DNA of 64,000 nucleotides from Neorhizobium sp. UBA3556 (lineage in GTDB: Bacteria; Pseudomonadota; Alphaproteobacteria; Rhizobiales; Rhizobiaceae). A model generated the notes under the pieces. That model was given only the letters and a program-made list of their open reading frames with translations. It did not search any database and was not told where the DNA came from. Every line of letters begins with the position of its first letter. Within the stretch, counting starts at the first letter, position 1. The translations under genes and the position numbers were made by a program. Positions 53,189 to 62,190 of the stretch are shown here, in pieces. The stretch is taken from assembly GCA_002376235.1 (NCBI GenBank), contig DFNX01000001.1, forward strand, positions 186,001 through 250,000, in the 5' to 3' direction.

Positions 53189-53527
53189 TCAGTCGCCCTT
53201 GCCCGGTTCCGGCGAGAAATACTTCTCGTACTTGCCTTCTTCGCCGTCAAGTTCCTTGGCGCCTTCCATCGGATCTTTCTTGATCGTGATGTTGGGCCAG
53301 ATCTGGGCGAATTCGGCATTGACCTTAAGCCACTTGTCCAGCCCCGGCTCGGTATCGGGCTTGATCGCCTCGGCGGGACATTCAGGTTCGCATACGCCGC
53401 AATCGATGCATTCGTCGGGGTGAATGACGAGGAAGTTCTCGCCTTCATAGAAGCAATCCACCGGGCAGACTTCGACACAGTCGGTATATTTGCAGCGGAC
53501 ACAGTTATCGGTCACGACATACGTCAT
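53189..53527 (-). CDS. fdxA: 7Fe ferredoxin FdxA
   Basis: 112 residues (MTYVVTDNCVRCKYTDCVEVC). One 3Fe-4S and one 4Fe-4S cluster are coordinated by CVRCKYTDCVEVCPVDC and DECIDCGVCEPECPAEAI. The long C-terminal helix with YFSPEPGKGD is typical of alphaproteobacterial FdxA. It is a low-potential electron carrier; its partner is unknown. It lies between the S4-domain gene and carD, a conserved order in rhizobia and Brucella. Confidence 0.96.
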   Translation of the reverse strand: MTYVVTDNCVRCKYTDCVEVCPVDCFYEGENFLVIHPDECIDCGVCEPECPAEAIKPDTEPGLDKWLKVNAEFAQIWPNITIKKDPMEGAKELDGEEGKYEKYFSPEPGKGD

Positions 53528-53712
53528 GAAGCACTCCACATCAACGCGTTGATCAGGCCCGACTGGAACCATCAGGCCAATCGCCGGACGTGAAACGCAA
53601 CCGCTGGAACCAGAGGCGGGCTATCCGGCATTTTCGAATGTGAACTAAAGCCTTTGCTTTAGCTTAGCAAGGATAAAGCTTTCCGAAAAAGCGCCGCAAG
53701 AGGGCAGGTTTT

Positions 53713-54138
53713 CTAATCATCGCCCCAACCGATGTCGGAACCGCCCACATCGGGAAACAGACGGTCGGTCTCCCGCCGTTCTTTCTTGGTCGGTCGCCCC
53801 GAACCTTTCACGCGCTGCGCCTGTTCGAATGCGCTCATCCGCTCGACCTTCTCGCGCGGCGGCGTCAGGTCTTCATAGAGCTGCTTGGCCTCTTCATAAG
53901 GGCCGCGCCGTTCGCCGCCGGACTTGACGACTAGGATCAGGTCGCGCCGATCGAGCGCAATTTCCACCCTGTCGCCCGCCTTCACCTGAAAGCTCGGCTG
54001 TCGGATCGAAGTCCCGTTCACCTTCACATGGCCCGAATTGAGCAGGCCCTGGGCGAGTGATCGGGACTTCACCATGCGGGTGAAGAAAAGCCATTTGTCG
54101 ATGCGTTGCCGCAAATCCCCTGATGGCTTTTCAGTCAT
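53713..54138 (-). CDS. S4-domain RNA-binding protein (HslR-like)
   Basis: 141 residues with an S4 RNA-binding domain in the first ~75 (MTEKPSGDLRQRIDKWLFFTRMVKSRSLAQGLLNSGHVKVNGTSI and VKAGDRVEIALDRRDLILVV), followed by a basic/acidic tail. HslR rescues stalled 50S subunits carrying peptidyl-tRNA in E. coli. It is directly downstream of the SUV3-like helicase gene (six bp), so it may be co-expressed with an RNA-processing enzyme. Confidence 0.9.
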   Translation of the reverse strand: MTEKPSGDLRQRIDKWLFFTRMVKSRSLAQGLLNSGHVKVNGTSIRQPSFQVKAGDRVEIALDRRDLILVVKSGGERRGPYEEAKQLYEDLTPPREKVERMSAFEQAQRVKGSGRPTKKERRETDRLFPDVGGSDIGWGDD

Positions 54139-54144
54139 GACCCT

Positions 54145-57100
54145 TTACTTCTTCATCTGCTCCTTGAGGGCAGCGAGCTTGGCGAACGGAGAATCCGGAT
54201 CGAGCGGCTTTTCCTTGCGCGGCGGCTTGGCCTCGAAGCGATTGGGCTGATTGTTCTTCTGCCCGCCACGTTCCGGACGCGGACCACCCTCGTTGCGTTC
54301 GCCGCGGAACGGACGATCGCCCTGCGGACGCTTGTCACCACGACGGTCGTTGTTGCGATCGCGGCCCTGGCCTTCGCGCTTGTCCTGCTCACCGCCGCGA
54401 CGGTTGTCACGACGATCGCCATCACGGCGGCCCTGCGAAGCATTTTCTCCGCCGGCATTGCGCTGGCCACCACGGTCGCCACCATGTCCGCGACGATCGC
54501 CCTGAGGACGGCCGCCACGCTGGTTGTTTTCACGTCCACCGCCCGGACGCCACAACAGAACCGGCTTCGGCTCTTCAGCTTCCGCGACAGCTTCAACCGG
54601 CGTATCGACGGCAACTTCTGTCTCGGCAGAAACCTCGACAGCAGCAGGTTCCGAAACCGTTTCGACAACAGCTTCCGCCGCCGTTTCCGGCTGGGCTTCC
54701 GCAGTTTCAGTTTCAGCGTCTGCCGTCTCTTCAGCGACAGGTGCTTCCGCCGAAGTTTCCGTCGCGGCGTCACCTGCGGTTTCGGATGTTGCGGCAGGCG
54801 CCTGGGCAGCCAGATAGGCCTGGGCCTCTTCCGCCGTTACGCTGTCAGCGCGGTAACCGAGACCCTTGAGGATTTCTTCCATGTCGTCCGGCGTTGCACC
54901 AAGGATCGACAGCATGGCCGTCGTCGTGGTGAAGCGGCGACCGTCATAGGCGCCTTCAGGGCGCGGCGCCGCACCCGGCTTCCACTGCAGGAGCGGACGG
55001 ATAAGATCGGCAAGGCGCTCGAGAATATCGACGCGCACGGCACGCTTTCCGAGGAAACGGAAACCGGCAAGCTTGTAGAACATCCGCTCGAAGGACGGGT
55101 CGGCAACAACCGACGTACGCCCTGCGGCAAGCGCCGGGATGAGATCGCCATACCCCGGCTTGTCGAGGCCGTCATTCTTCAGCGCCCAGAGCAGCGTGAT
55201 GAGTTCGGCCGGAGCCGGCTTCAACAACGCCGGCATGAAGACGTGATAGGCGCCAAAACGGATTCCATAGCGACGCATCGAGGCGCGAGCGTCCTGATCC
55301 AGAGATTTCACATCATCGGCAACATCACGGCGGAACAGAACGCCGAGATTTTCGACGATCTGGAATGCCAGGCCCTTTGCGAGACCCTGGAGATCTTCGG
55401 CACGTGACAGATCGTCGAGCGGCTTCAGAACGGTTGCGATGTGATGATTGACGAAGCGCTCGATACGAGCGGCCACGTGTTCGCGGGCATTGCCGGTCAA
55501 CTGTTCATCCGACAGCAGGATCACGCGCGGGCGCATGACATGGTCGCTTGCCGCAAGACGGGCAACCGGATCACCGAGCCAGCGCACGAAGCCGTCGGAC
55601 CCGATGGCAAGGTCGTTATTGCCCGAGGCATAAAGACGGGCGGCGCGCGCCTCGAACTCCAGCGCAAGCGCCTTCTGTGCGGCGGCTTGAACAGCCTTGG
55701 CATCCGGTCCTTCGGTCCCCGAGACCGGAGTAAAGCGGAATCCCGCCAACTGTCCGACGTGATGTCCTTCGACAAACACATCGCCATTCACACTGATTTC
55801 TGCTTCCAGCATCGCATTCTCTCTTAGGCGCCTCATGAGCACAGATGTCCTGCGATCAACAAAGCGTTTCGTCAACCTTTCATGTAGCGCGTCCGACAAC
55901 CTATCCTCGATTTCCCGTGTCTTTTCTTGCCAGTGTGTCGGATCGGCAAGCCAACCGGGTCGGTTTGACACATAGGTCCAGGTTCTGATCTGCGCGATTC
56001 GGGCAGACAGGGTATCGATTTCGCCGTCGGTGCGGTCGGCGCGGCGAACTTGCTCCGACATGAAGTCCTCGTTCACCGTGCCGCGACGCACAAGATCGAA
56101 GAAAAGCGTCGAAATGAGGTCCGCATGCTGCGCCGGCGCAATTCTTCTATAATCGGGAAGCGCACAGGCGTCCCACAATTTCTCCACCCGCTCGGGGCTG
56201 CTGACGATATCCTTCACCTCCGGATAACGGGAGAGATAATCGAGAGCCTGGCTGTCGGTAGCCGGCAAAGCACGTGTCAGCCCCTGCACCGTCGGATTGG
56301 CATCAAGGCTGCGCCGCAACTCGTTCAGCGACGAAAAATTCAGATTTTTCGAACGCCACTGAAGCACTTTCACGCTATCGAAGTGATGCCCCTCGATCCG
56401 CTCCACCAATTCCTCATCGAACGGCGCGACCTGCCCCGTGACCCCGAATGTCCCGTCACGCAGATGTCGCCCAGCGCGCCCGGCAATTTGCGCCATTTCG
56501 GCGGGATTGAGATTGCGGAACTGGTATCCGTCGAATTTCCGGTCCTGCGCAAAGGCGACATGATCGACATCGAGATTGAGACCCATGCCGATCGCGTCGG
56601 TTGCGACCAGATATTCGACATCACCTTCCTGATAAAGACCGACCTGGGCATTGCGGGTGCGTGGGCTGAGCGCTCCGAGCACCACGGCCGCACCGCCGCG
56701 CTGGCGCCGGATCAATTCGGCGATGGCATAAACCTCGTCGGCAGAAAACGCGACGATCGCGGTTCGCTGCGGCAGCCGCGTGATCTTCTTCTGCCCGGCA
56801 TAAAACAGCTGGGACAGGCGAGGCCGCTCGACGATCGTGATACCCGGCAGAAGATTTTCGAGGATCGGCCGCATGGTGGCAGCCCCGAGCAGCAACGTCT
56901 CATCGCGGCCGCGTAAGTGCAGTATCCGGTCGGTAAAGATATGTCCGCGCTCGAGATCCCCGGCAAGCTGCACCTCGTCGATCGCAACGAAGGAAGCCTT
57001 GGTCTCGCGCGGCATCGCCTCCACGGTGCAGACCGAATAACGCGCCATATGCGGGGTTATCTTTTCTTCGCCGGTAATCAGCGCAACATTGTGATGCCCG

Positions 57101-57291
57101 ACCTTTTCCACCAGCCGCGTATAGACTTCACGCGCCAGAAGCCGAAGCGGCAGGCCGATCACACCTGATCCATGCGCCACCATGCGCTCGATCGCGTAAT
57201 GGGTCTTGCCGGTATTCGTGGGTCCAAGCACGGCGGTTACGCCACGCCCGCTAAAAATCATGGGCTGAGAATTCAAAGCGAAGTTCCGCAT
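54145..57291 (-). CDS. SUV3-like RNA/DNA helicase with Arg/Gly-rich tail
   Basis: 1048 residues. Helicase motif I GPTNTGKTHYAIERM, motif II FVAIDEVQLAGDLERG, motif III LLGAATMRPI, motif V VATDAIGMGLNLDVDHVAFA, motif VI AQIAGRAGRHLRDG: this is the SUV3 branch of SF2 helicases, as in mitochondria and alphaproteobacteria. Residues ~780-930 are an Ala/Glu-rich acidic linker, and ~935-1030 an Arg/Gly/Asp/Asn-rich tract (RRGGEQDKREGQGRDRNND) with repeated RGG-like units, probably RNA binding. The start is at 57291; an ATG ten codons later is possible. It is followed by the S4-domain gene. Confidence 0.93.
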   Translation of the reverse strand: MRNFALNSQPMIFSGRGVTAVLGPTNTGKTHYAIERMVAHGSGVIGLPLRLLAREVYTRLVEKVGHHNVALITGEEKITPHMARYSVCTVEAMPRETKASFVAIDEVQLAGDLERGHIFTDRILHLRGRDETLLLGAATMRPILENLLPGITIVERPRLSQLFYAGQKKITRLPQRTAIVAFSADEVYAIAELIRRQRGGAAVVLGALSPRTRNAQVGLYQEGDVEYLVATDAIGMGLNLDVDHVAFAQDRKFDGYQFRNLNPAEMAQIAGRAGRHLRDGTFGVTGQVAPFDEELVERIEGHHFDSVKVLQWRSKNLNFSSLNELRRSLDANPTVQGLTRALPATDSQALDYLSRYPEVKDIVSSPERVEKLWDACALPDYRRIAPAQHADLISTLFFDLVRRGTVNEDFMSEQVRRADRTDGEIDTLSARIAQIRTWTYVSNRPGWLADPTHWQEKTREIEDRLSDALHERLTKRFVDRRTSVLMRRLRENAMLEAEISVNGDVFVEGHHVGQLAGFRFTPVSGTEGPDAKAVQAAAQKALALEFEARAARLYASGNNDLAIGSDGFVRWLGDPVARLAASDHVMRPRVILLSDEQLTGNAREHVAARIERFVNHHIATVLKPLDDLSRAEDLQGLAKGLAFQIVENLGVLFRRDVADDVKSLDQDARASMRRYGIRFGAYHVFMPALLKPAPAELITLLWALKNDGLDKPGYGDLIPALAAGRTSVVADPSFERMFYKLAGFRFLGKRAVRVDILERLADLIRPLLQWKPGAAPRPEGAYDGRRFTTTTAMLSILGATPDDMEEILKGLGYRADSVTAEEAQAYLAAQAPAATSETAGDAATETSAEAPVAEETADAETETAEAQPETAAEAVVETVSEPAAVEVSAETEVAVDTPVEAVAEAEEPKPVLLWRPGGGRENNQRGGRPQGDRRGHGGDRGGQRNAGGENASQGRRDGDRRDNRRGGEQDKREGQGRDRNNDRRGDKRPQGDRPFRGERNEGGPRPERGGQKNNQPNRFEAKPPRKEKPLDPDSPFAKLAALKEQMKK

Positions 57292-57755
57292 CTAACCAAC
57301 GTCAGGCGAAGTTTCCGCCCAAAGTTCAAAAACACATGGCGACGCATCGCGACAAACGCAAGAAGAAAGACGTTGGAAGCGGTTGAAAAACCGGGTCTGC
57401 CCGCGCTTTGGAACAAACGCGAACGAATCGGCGACGAATCGAAGACTCGCAGGATTCATGATCCGTTCTCACAACATATAGATACACAACCGAAATAAAC
57501 GCTTCATGTTGTGCATGAAAACAATCCGCGACGATTCTCGATCAAAATGCCTGGAGGACTCGCATTGTCCGAAGAGTCAATTGCCGACGAAACGAGATTT
57601 TTCCACCTATCACGATACTACGGCATCCGCCGACGTCCTTTAACAGCCGGTAACAAGGAGTGAGAACAAGGACTTCGCGACCAATGGAACAAAAGTTCCA
57701 CAATCCCGTTCTCACCGCAAATTCATCCTGGCTTCAGGAAAGCGGAGATAAACCC
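57292..57755. other. Intergenic region between helicase and DUF3309 genes
   Basis: 464 bp with no supported coding sequence. It contains the EcfG-type promoter at 57686-57710 and, further upstream, an AT-rich stretch near 57475-57530 that may hold the helicase promoter. Confidence 0.5.
57686..57710 (+). promoter_or_regulatory. EcfG/RpoE2-type promoter of the DUF3309 gene
   Basis: GGAAC (57686-57690), 16-bp spacer, CGTT (57707-57710): exact consensus. It lies 46 bp upstream of the DUF3309 ATG. Confidence 0.78.
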
Positions 57756-57911
57756 ATGCTTGGAACGGTCCTACTCGTAATTCTCATCCTGCTCCTTATC
57801 GGCGCTTTGCCGAACTGGGGTCACAGCCGGAACTGGGGCTACGGGCCGTCCGGAGGTTTGGGTCTGGTGGTTCTGATTATCATCATCCTGCTTCTGATGG
57901 GCAGGATCTGA
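57756..57911 (+). CDS. DUF3309 small membrane protein
   Basis: 51 residues with two hydrophobic segments (MLGTVLLVILILLLIGALPNW and GLGLVVLIIIILLLMGRI) joined by a Trp/Gly-rich loop (HSRNWGYGPSGG). This is the DUF3309 signature. GGAGA lies eight bases before the ATG. Members are common, tiny and uncharacterised. The EcfG-type promoter indicates general-stress control. Confidence 0.88.
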   Translation: MLGTVLLVILILLLIGALPNWGHSRNWGYGPSGGLGLVVLIIIILLLMGRI

Positions 57912-57943
57912 CCAATTAACGTGGAAGGGAAGGAAAACGAGCA

Positions 57944-58198
57944 ATGAAAAAGATCCTGCTGATCGCCGCACTTGTCGGCACTCTCGCATCGTGCACCTCA
58001 ACCGAAAAGGGAACGGCCATTGGTGCCGGATCCGGCGCACTGATCGGTGGTGCTGTGACCAACAGCTGGGGTGGCGCAGCAATCGGCGCTGTTGGCGGCG
58101 GCCTGATTGGCGCAGCAATCGGCGAATCTCAGAAGCGTAACGGCTACTGCGTCTATCGCGATCGTTATGGCCGCACCTACGAGGCACGTTGCCGCTAA
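57944..58198 (+). CDS. Glycine-zipper lipoprotein
   Basis: 84 residues. MKKILLIAALVGTLASC is a lipoprotein signal with lipobox LASC. The mature part is a glycine zipper (GTAIGAGSGALIGGAVTNSWGGAAIGAVGGGLIGAAIGES) and a basic end with two cysteines (YCVYRDRYGRTYEARCR). It is probably an outer-membrane lipoprotein. It starts 32 bp after the DUF3309 gene with AAGGGAAGG upstream, so both may be read from the EcfG promoter. Confidence 0.88.
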   Translation: MKKILLIAALVGTLASCTSTEKGTAIGAGSGALIGGAVTNSWGGAAIGAVGGGLIGAAIGESQKRNGYCVYRDRYGRTYEARCR

Positions 58199-58223
58199 GC
58201 GGTCTGCTTCAAAAAATTGTCAG

Positions 58224-58261
58224 GGCCGGGATCGCGATGGCGATTCCGGCCTTCGCTTTTT
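58224..58261 (+). terminator. Terminator of the glycine-zipper gene
   Basis: GGCCGGGATCGC-GATG-GCGATTCCGGCC hairpin followed by TTCGCTTTTT, 26 bp after the stop codon. Confidence 0.8.
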
Positions 58262-58262
58262 C

Positions 58263-58293
58263 AGCTTGCCATGTGTTTTTTAGCTTGCCATGT
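58263..58293. repeat. Short tandem duplication at the phaB 3' end
   Basis: AGCTTGCCATGT occurs at 58263-58274 and 58282-58293. The second copy is the last codons of phaB and its stop; the first is a nearby copy with one base changed to TGA. Confidence 0.75.
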
Positions 58294-59008
58294 ACTGGCC
58301 GCCATTGGCAGTCAGCGTGGAGCCTGTGATGAAGCCCGCATCGTCGGATGCCAAAAACACCACGCAGCGAGCAATTTCCTCCGGCTTGCCAAGCCGCCCG
58401 ACCGGAATATGCGGCAGGATCTTTTCCTCCAGCACGTTTTGCGGAATGGCTTTCACCATGTCCGTCTCGGTATAACCGGGGCAGATCGCGTTGACCGTGA
58501 TGTTGCGCGAAGCCCCTTCCAGCGCCAGCGCCTTGGTAAAACCGAGATCGCCGGCCTTCGCCGCAGCATAATTCGCCTGCCCCAACTGCCCCTTCTGGCC
58601 GTTGATCGAGGATATGCTGATGATCCGACCAAAACCGCGCTCCCGCATGCCCGGCCAGACGGGATGGGTCATGTTGAACAGACCGGTGAGATTGGTGGCG
58701 ATCACCGCATTCCACTGCTGCGGCGTCATGCGATGGAACATGTTGTCCCGCGCAATTCCGGCATTATTGACGAGGATTTCGATCGGACCAAGTCGCTTTT
58801 CGACCGCCTCGACACCTGCAACGCAGGCATCGTAATCAGACACATCCCACTTGAACACCGGAATGCCGGTCGTCTCATGAAATTGTGAGGCTCGCTCGTC
58901 ATTGCCGTGATAGCTCGCGGCAACCCGATATCCGGCAGCCTTCAGCGCGATCGAAACAGCAGCACCGATGCCGCGCGTACCACCCGAAACGAGAGCCACA
59001 CGTCCCAT
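58280..59008 (-). CDS. phaB: Acetoacetyl-CoA reductase
   Basis: 242-residue short-chain dehydrogenase that reduces acetoacetyl-CoA to (R)-3-hydroxybutyryl-CoA with NADPH for polyhydroxybutyrate. NADP site SGGTRGIGAAVSIAL, catalytic Ser in ISISSINGQKGQLGQANYAAAKAG with the Tyr and Lys. The PhaB C-terminus GGQYMAS is present. It lies 33 bp downstream of phaA on the same strand. Confidence 0.95.
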   Translation of the reverse strand: MGRVALVSGGTRGIGAAVSIALKAAGYRVAASYHGNDERASQFHETTGIPVFKWDVSDYDACVAGVEAVEKRLGPIEILVNNAGIARDNMFHRMTPQQWNAVIATNLTGLFNMTHPVWPGMRERGFGRIISISSINGQKGQLGQANYAAAKAGDLGFTKALALEGASRNITVNAICPGYTETDMVKAIPQNVLEEKILPHIPVGRLGKPEEIARCVVFLASDDAGFITGSTLTANGGQYMAS

Positions 59009-59041
59009 TCTTTTTCCCTCTTATTACAAACCGCTCAGAGT

Positions 59042-60223
59042 TTAAGGACGTTCCAGGCACATGGCGACACCCATGCCGCCTCCGATGCACAGCGTCGCCA
59101 ATCCTTTTGCCGATCCGCGTCGCTTCATCTCGAACAGCAATGTGTTGAGAATACGAGCGCCGGAGGCACCGATCGGATGGCCGATGGCAATCGCCCCGCC
59201 ATTGACGTTGACGAGTGATTGATCAAGGCCGAGATCGCGAACCACGGCACAGCTCTGCGCCGCAAATGCTTCATTCGCTTCGATCAGATCAAGATCCGCG
59301 ATCTTCCAGCCGGCTTTCTCCAGCGCCTTGCGTGATGCCGGGATGGGTCCCGTTCCCATGATCTGCGGATCGACACCCGCCGTTGCCCAGGACGCGATAC
59401 GCGCAAGCGGCTCGACACCCCGGCGATTGGCCTCTTCTTCTGTCATCAGCACGACTGCGGCCGCACCATCATTGATCCCGGACGCATTGCCGGCCGTCAC
59501 CGTTCCATCCTTGTCGAAGGCGGGGCGAAGTTTTGCCATCAGATCGAGCGTCGCGCCGGCGCGGATATATTCGTCCTGATCGATCGTGACGTCGCCCTTT
59601 TTGCCTCGGATGACGAAGGGCAGGATCTCGTCCCGGAAACGCCCGGCCGCCTGTGCCGCCTCGGCCTTGTTCTGCGAGGAGACCGCATATTCATCCTGGT
59701 CATCACGGGAAAGCTGCCACTGGCGGGCGATGTTTTCCGCCGTGATCCCCATGTGATAACCGTGGAATGCGTCGGTCAGGCCGTCTTTCAGCATCGTATC
59801 GACCATTTTGAAATCGCCCATCTTCACGCCGGAGCGCAGATGCGCGCAATGCGGCGCCATCGACATCGATTCCTGCCCGCCGGCAACGACGATCTTCGCA
59901 TCACCAAGCGCGATCTGCTGCATGCCGAGCGCAACCGCACGCAAGCCCGATCCGCAAAGCTGGTTGATACCCCAGGCCGTAGCCTCCTGCGGCACGCCGG
60001 CCTTCATCGCAGCCTGGCGCGCGGGGTTCTGCCCCTCGCCTGCCGGCAGGACCTGACCGAGGATGACCTCATCCACCTCACTCGCCTCGACACCGGCACG
60101 CAACAGCGCTCCCTTGATAACAAGCGCGCCGAGTTCATGCGCCGGCACGCTTGCAAAGACGCCATTGAAGGAGCCGACAGCGGTACGCCCCGCAGCAGCG
60201 ATGACAATTGAGGGATTGGGCAT
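59042..60223 (-). CDS. phaA: Acetyl-CoA acetyltransferase (beta-ketothiolase)
   Basis: 393 residues. Nucleophilic Cys in NQLCGSGLRAVALGMQQIALGD, His in GGAIAIGHPIGASGARILNTLL and the C-terminal Cys in LCIGGGMGVAMCLERP. It condenses two acetyl-CoA to acetoacetyl-CoA. It forms the phaAB operon and is divergent from the regulator phaR. Confidence 0.96.
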   Translation of the reverse strand: MPNPSIVIAAAGRTAVGSFNGVFASVPAHELGALVIKGALLRAGVEASEVDEVILGQVLPAGEGQNPARQAAMKAGVPQEATAWGINQLCGSGLRAVALGMQQIALGDAKIVVAGGQESMSMAPHCAHLRSGVKMGDFKMVDTMLKDGLTDAFHGYHMGITAENIARQWQLSRDDQDEYAVSSQNKAEAAQAAGRFRDEILPFVIRGKKGDVTIDQDEYIRAGATLDLMAKLRPAFDKDGTVTAGNASGINDGAAAVVLMTEEEANRRGVEPLARIASWATAGVDPQIMGTGPIPASRKALEKAGWKIADLDLIEANEAFAAQSCAVVRDLGLDQSLVNVNGGAIAIGHPIGASGARILNTLLFEMKRRGSAKGLATLCIGGGMGVAMCLERP

Positions 60224-60442
60224 CTATTTCCTCCGGATGTGTTGGCCGGACACTGGCAAAGCTCGCTCAAGGTGTCAAATGGACGCATGAAGGGAGCAGC
60301 CTGACACTATTTGCTGCGCAACACGATTTTCGTCGCGCCGCACAAAAACATTGTCTCAAGGCATGGTTGGGCTTACATTTCCGATTGGGAGAAGGGCGCT
60401 TGCCCGAAAAATCATAAGCTCGATGCTGTGGGAGGCAAAGCT

Positions 60443-61024
60443 ATGGCGAAAGCCGAAGGCGAGACGATAATCAAGAAATACGCCAACCGGCGGCTGTATA
60501 ACACCGGCACCAGCACCTATGTCACCCTGGAGGATCTCGCCAAGATGGTGAAGAAGGGTGAGGTTTTTGCGGTGCAGGATGCAAAGACCGGCGAGGACAT
60601 CACCCATTCGGTCCTCACACAGATCATCTTCGAGCAGGAATCGAAGACCGGAAACACGCTTTTGCCGGTATCATTCCTGCGGCAGCTGATTTCCTTTTAC
60701 GGCGATCAGATGCAGATGGTCGTACCGACCTTCCTCGAACAGTCGATGCATGCCTTCACCGAGCAGCAGGTGCAGATGCGCGAGCAGATGACACGCGCCT
60801 TCGGTGAAACGCCGTTGGCCAAGAATTTCCAGGCGCCGATGCAGATGATGGAAGATCAGGTGCGGCGCAACACGGAAATGTTCCGTCAGGCCATGCAGAT
60901 GTTCGCGCCCTATTCCGCACCACCGGCAAGCCCCGCACCGAAAAAGGCGGAAGCCCGTGATATCGACGAGTTGAAAGAACAGCTGCGGAGTCTCCAGAGC
61001 CGATTGGACAGCCTAGGCGCCTGA
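60443..61024 (+). CDS. phaR: Polyhydroxyalkanoate synthesis repressor PhaR
   Basis: 193 residues from the ATG at 60443, with a GGAGG ribosome-binding site. The N-terminal PHB_acc_N domain is KYANRRLYNTGTSTYVTLEDLAKMVKKGEVF, the middle has SFLRQLISFYGDQMQMVVPTFLEQSM, and a coiled-coil end (DELKEQLRSLQSRLDSLGA) follows. PhaR binds PHB granules and represses phasin and related genes. It is divergent from phaAB. Confidence 0.94.
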   Translation: MAKAEGETIIKKYANRRLYNTGTSTYVTLEDLAKMVKKGEVFAVQDAKTGEDITHSVLTQIIFEQESKTGNTLLPVSFLRQLISFYGDQMQMVVPTFLEQSMHAFTEQQVQMREQMTRAFGETPLAKNFQAPMQMMEDQVRRNTEMFRQAMQMFAPYSAPPASPAPKKAEARDIDELKEQLRSLQSRLDSLGA

Positions 61025-61057
61025 CACGGCAAGCTTTAAAGCAATAATTCGCGCAAC

Positions 61058-61085
61058 AAAAAAGCCCGGTCAGACCGGGCTTTAA
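61058..61085. terminator. Bidirectional terminator between phaR and rpmF
   Basis: AAGCCCGGTC-A-GACCGGGCTT with an upstream A-run and a short downstream T-run. It serves the convergent phaR and rpmF genes. Confidence 0.88.
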
Positions 61086-61107
61086 AGTTTCTGCTTCAGA
61101 AAAACGC

Positions 61108-61293
61108 TTATGCGCTTTCCTTCGGCGTCAGAACCTGGCGACCGCGGTACATGCCGGTCTTCAGGTCGATGTGGTGCGGACGGCGAAGTTCGCCGGAATT
61201 CTTGTCCTCGACGAACGTCGGGGTAGCCAGCGCGTCTGCGGAGCGGCGCATACCGCGCTTGGATCGGCTAACTTTTCTCTTTGGTACTGCCAT
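61108..61293 (-). CDS. rpmF: 50S ribosomal protein L32
   Basis: 61 residues, MAVPKRKVSRSKRGMRRSADAL, the L32 signature. The C-terminal half (GELRRPHHIDLKTGMYRGRQVL) is standard. The zinc-binding cysteines of some L32 proteins are absent, so it is the C-minus type. Monocistronic. Confidence 0.97.
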   Translation of the reverse strand: MAVPKRKVSRSKRGMRRSADALATPTFVEDKNSGELRRPHHIDLKTGMYRGRQVLTPKESA

Positions 61294-61460
61294 TTGTGTT
61301 ACTCCACTTCGTGCAAAACGTAATATCCGGCCTCTGTGAGGCCGAACCCATCACGTCCCGATCTCGGAAATTTGGCTGGCTTATACATGCCAGTCAGGGC
61401 TTTGACCAGTCCCCACAGGGATTTTTTCGCTGATCCGCCGGATTCGTTGAATCAGGGCTT

Positions 61461-62123
61461 TCAGGCCTCGTCCGCCGGCACGATCCAGGTCTCGGCAAGT
61501 GCTGCCGTTTCCCACGCCTTCCACGCCGGATGTGCCTTCATCGCTGCCATATAGTCAAGCACGGCCCGATCCGACACGAGCTCGTAAGCCTCGAACCGGT
61601 TAACCACCGGCGCAAACATCGCATCTGCCGCCGAGAAATCACCGAACAAATAAGGCCCGCCGGAACGCGCCGTCAACTCGGTCCAGATCGCCGAAATCCG
61701 CGCCACATCCGCCTCCACTCCCGCCTGCACATCCGCAGGCAATTCAAGGCGGCGCTTGGGTCGGCGAATATTCATCGGGCAGGCGCTACGCAAAGCCCTG
61801 AACCCGGACAGCATCTCCATCGAGACGGCACGTGCCGTCGCGCGGTCGGTCCGATCCTTCGGCCAGATCGTCTTTTCCGGAAAAAGCTCGGCCGCATATT
61901 CGATGATCGCCAGGGATTCCCAGATGCGAAGCTCGCCATCATACAAGCACGGTACCCGACCCGTCGGCGAGATCTCCCTGAATTTCGGATTTCCACCCTC
62001 GTCATCGAAAGGGATCAGCACTTCGCGGAACGGCACCCCCGCCGCGGTCAGCGCGAGCCATGGCCGAAACGACCAGGAGGAGTAATTTTTGTTGCCGATA
62101 TAAAGAGTGAGATCTTCCGCCAT
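61461..62123 (-). CDS. Glutathione S-transferase family protein
   Basis: 220 residues. The N-terminal thioredoxin-like domain has TLYIGNKNYSSWSFRPWLAL (catalytic Ser/Tyr region), a cis-Pro in GRVPCLYD and ESLAIIEYAAELFPEK; the C-terminal helical domain ends GDFSAADAMFAPVVNRF, the GST N-capping box. The class and substrate are unknown. The next gene, mtgA, is upstream on the same strand. Confidence 0.9.
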   Translation of the reverse strand: MAEDLTLYIGNKNYSSWSFRPWLALTAAGVPFREVLIPFDDEGGNPKFREISPTGRVPCLYDGELRIWESLAIIEYAAELFPEKTIWPKDRTDRATARAVSMEMLSGFRALRSACPMNIRRPKRRLELPADVQAGVEADVARISAIWTELTARSGGPYLFGDFSAADAMFAPVVNRFEAYELVSDRAVLDYMAAMKAHPAWKAWETAALAETWIVPADEA

Positions 62124-62190
62124 GACAGCCTCCAGCTTTTACATCACGCTACAGGCACAGACCAAAAGCCTCCAATGAAAAGCCTAGAAC

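Noticed and set aside
57411..57424. GAAC-N6-GAAC, a possible LexA box upstream of the helicase gene
   Set aside because: The spacer is six and not seven bases, so it does not match the alphaproteobacterial operator.
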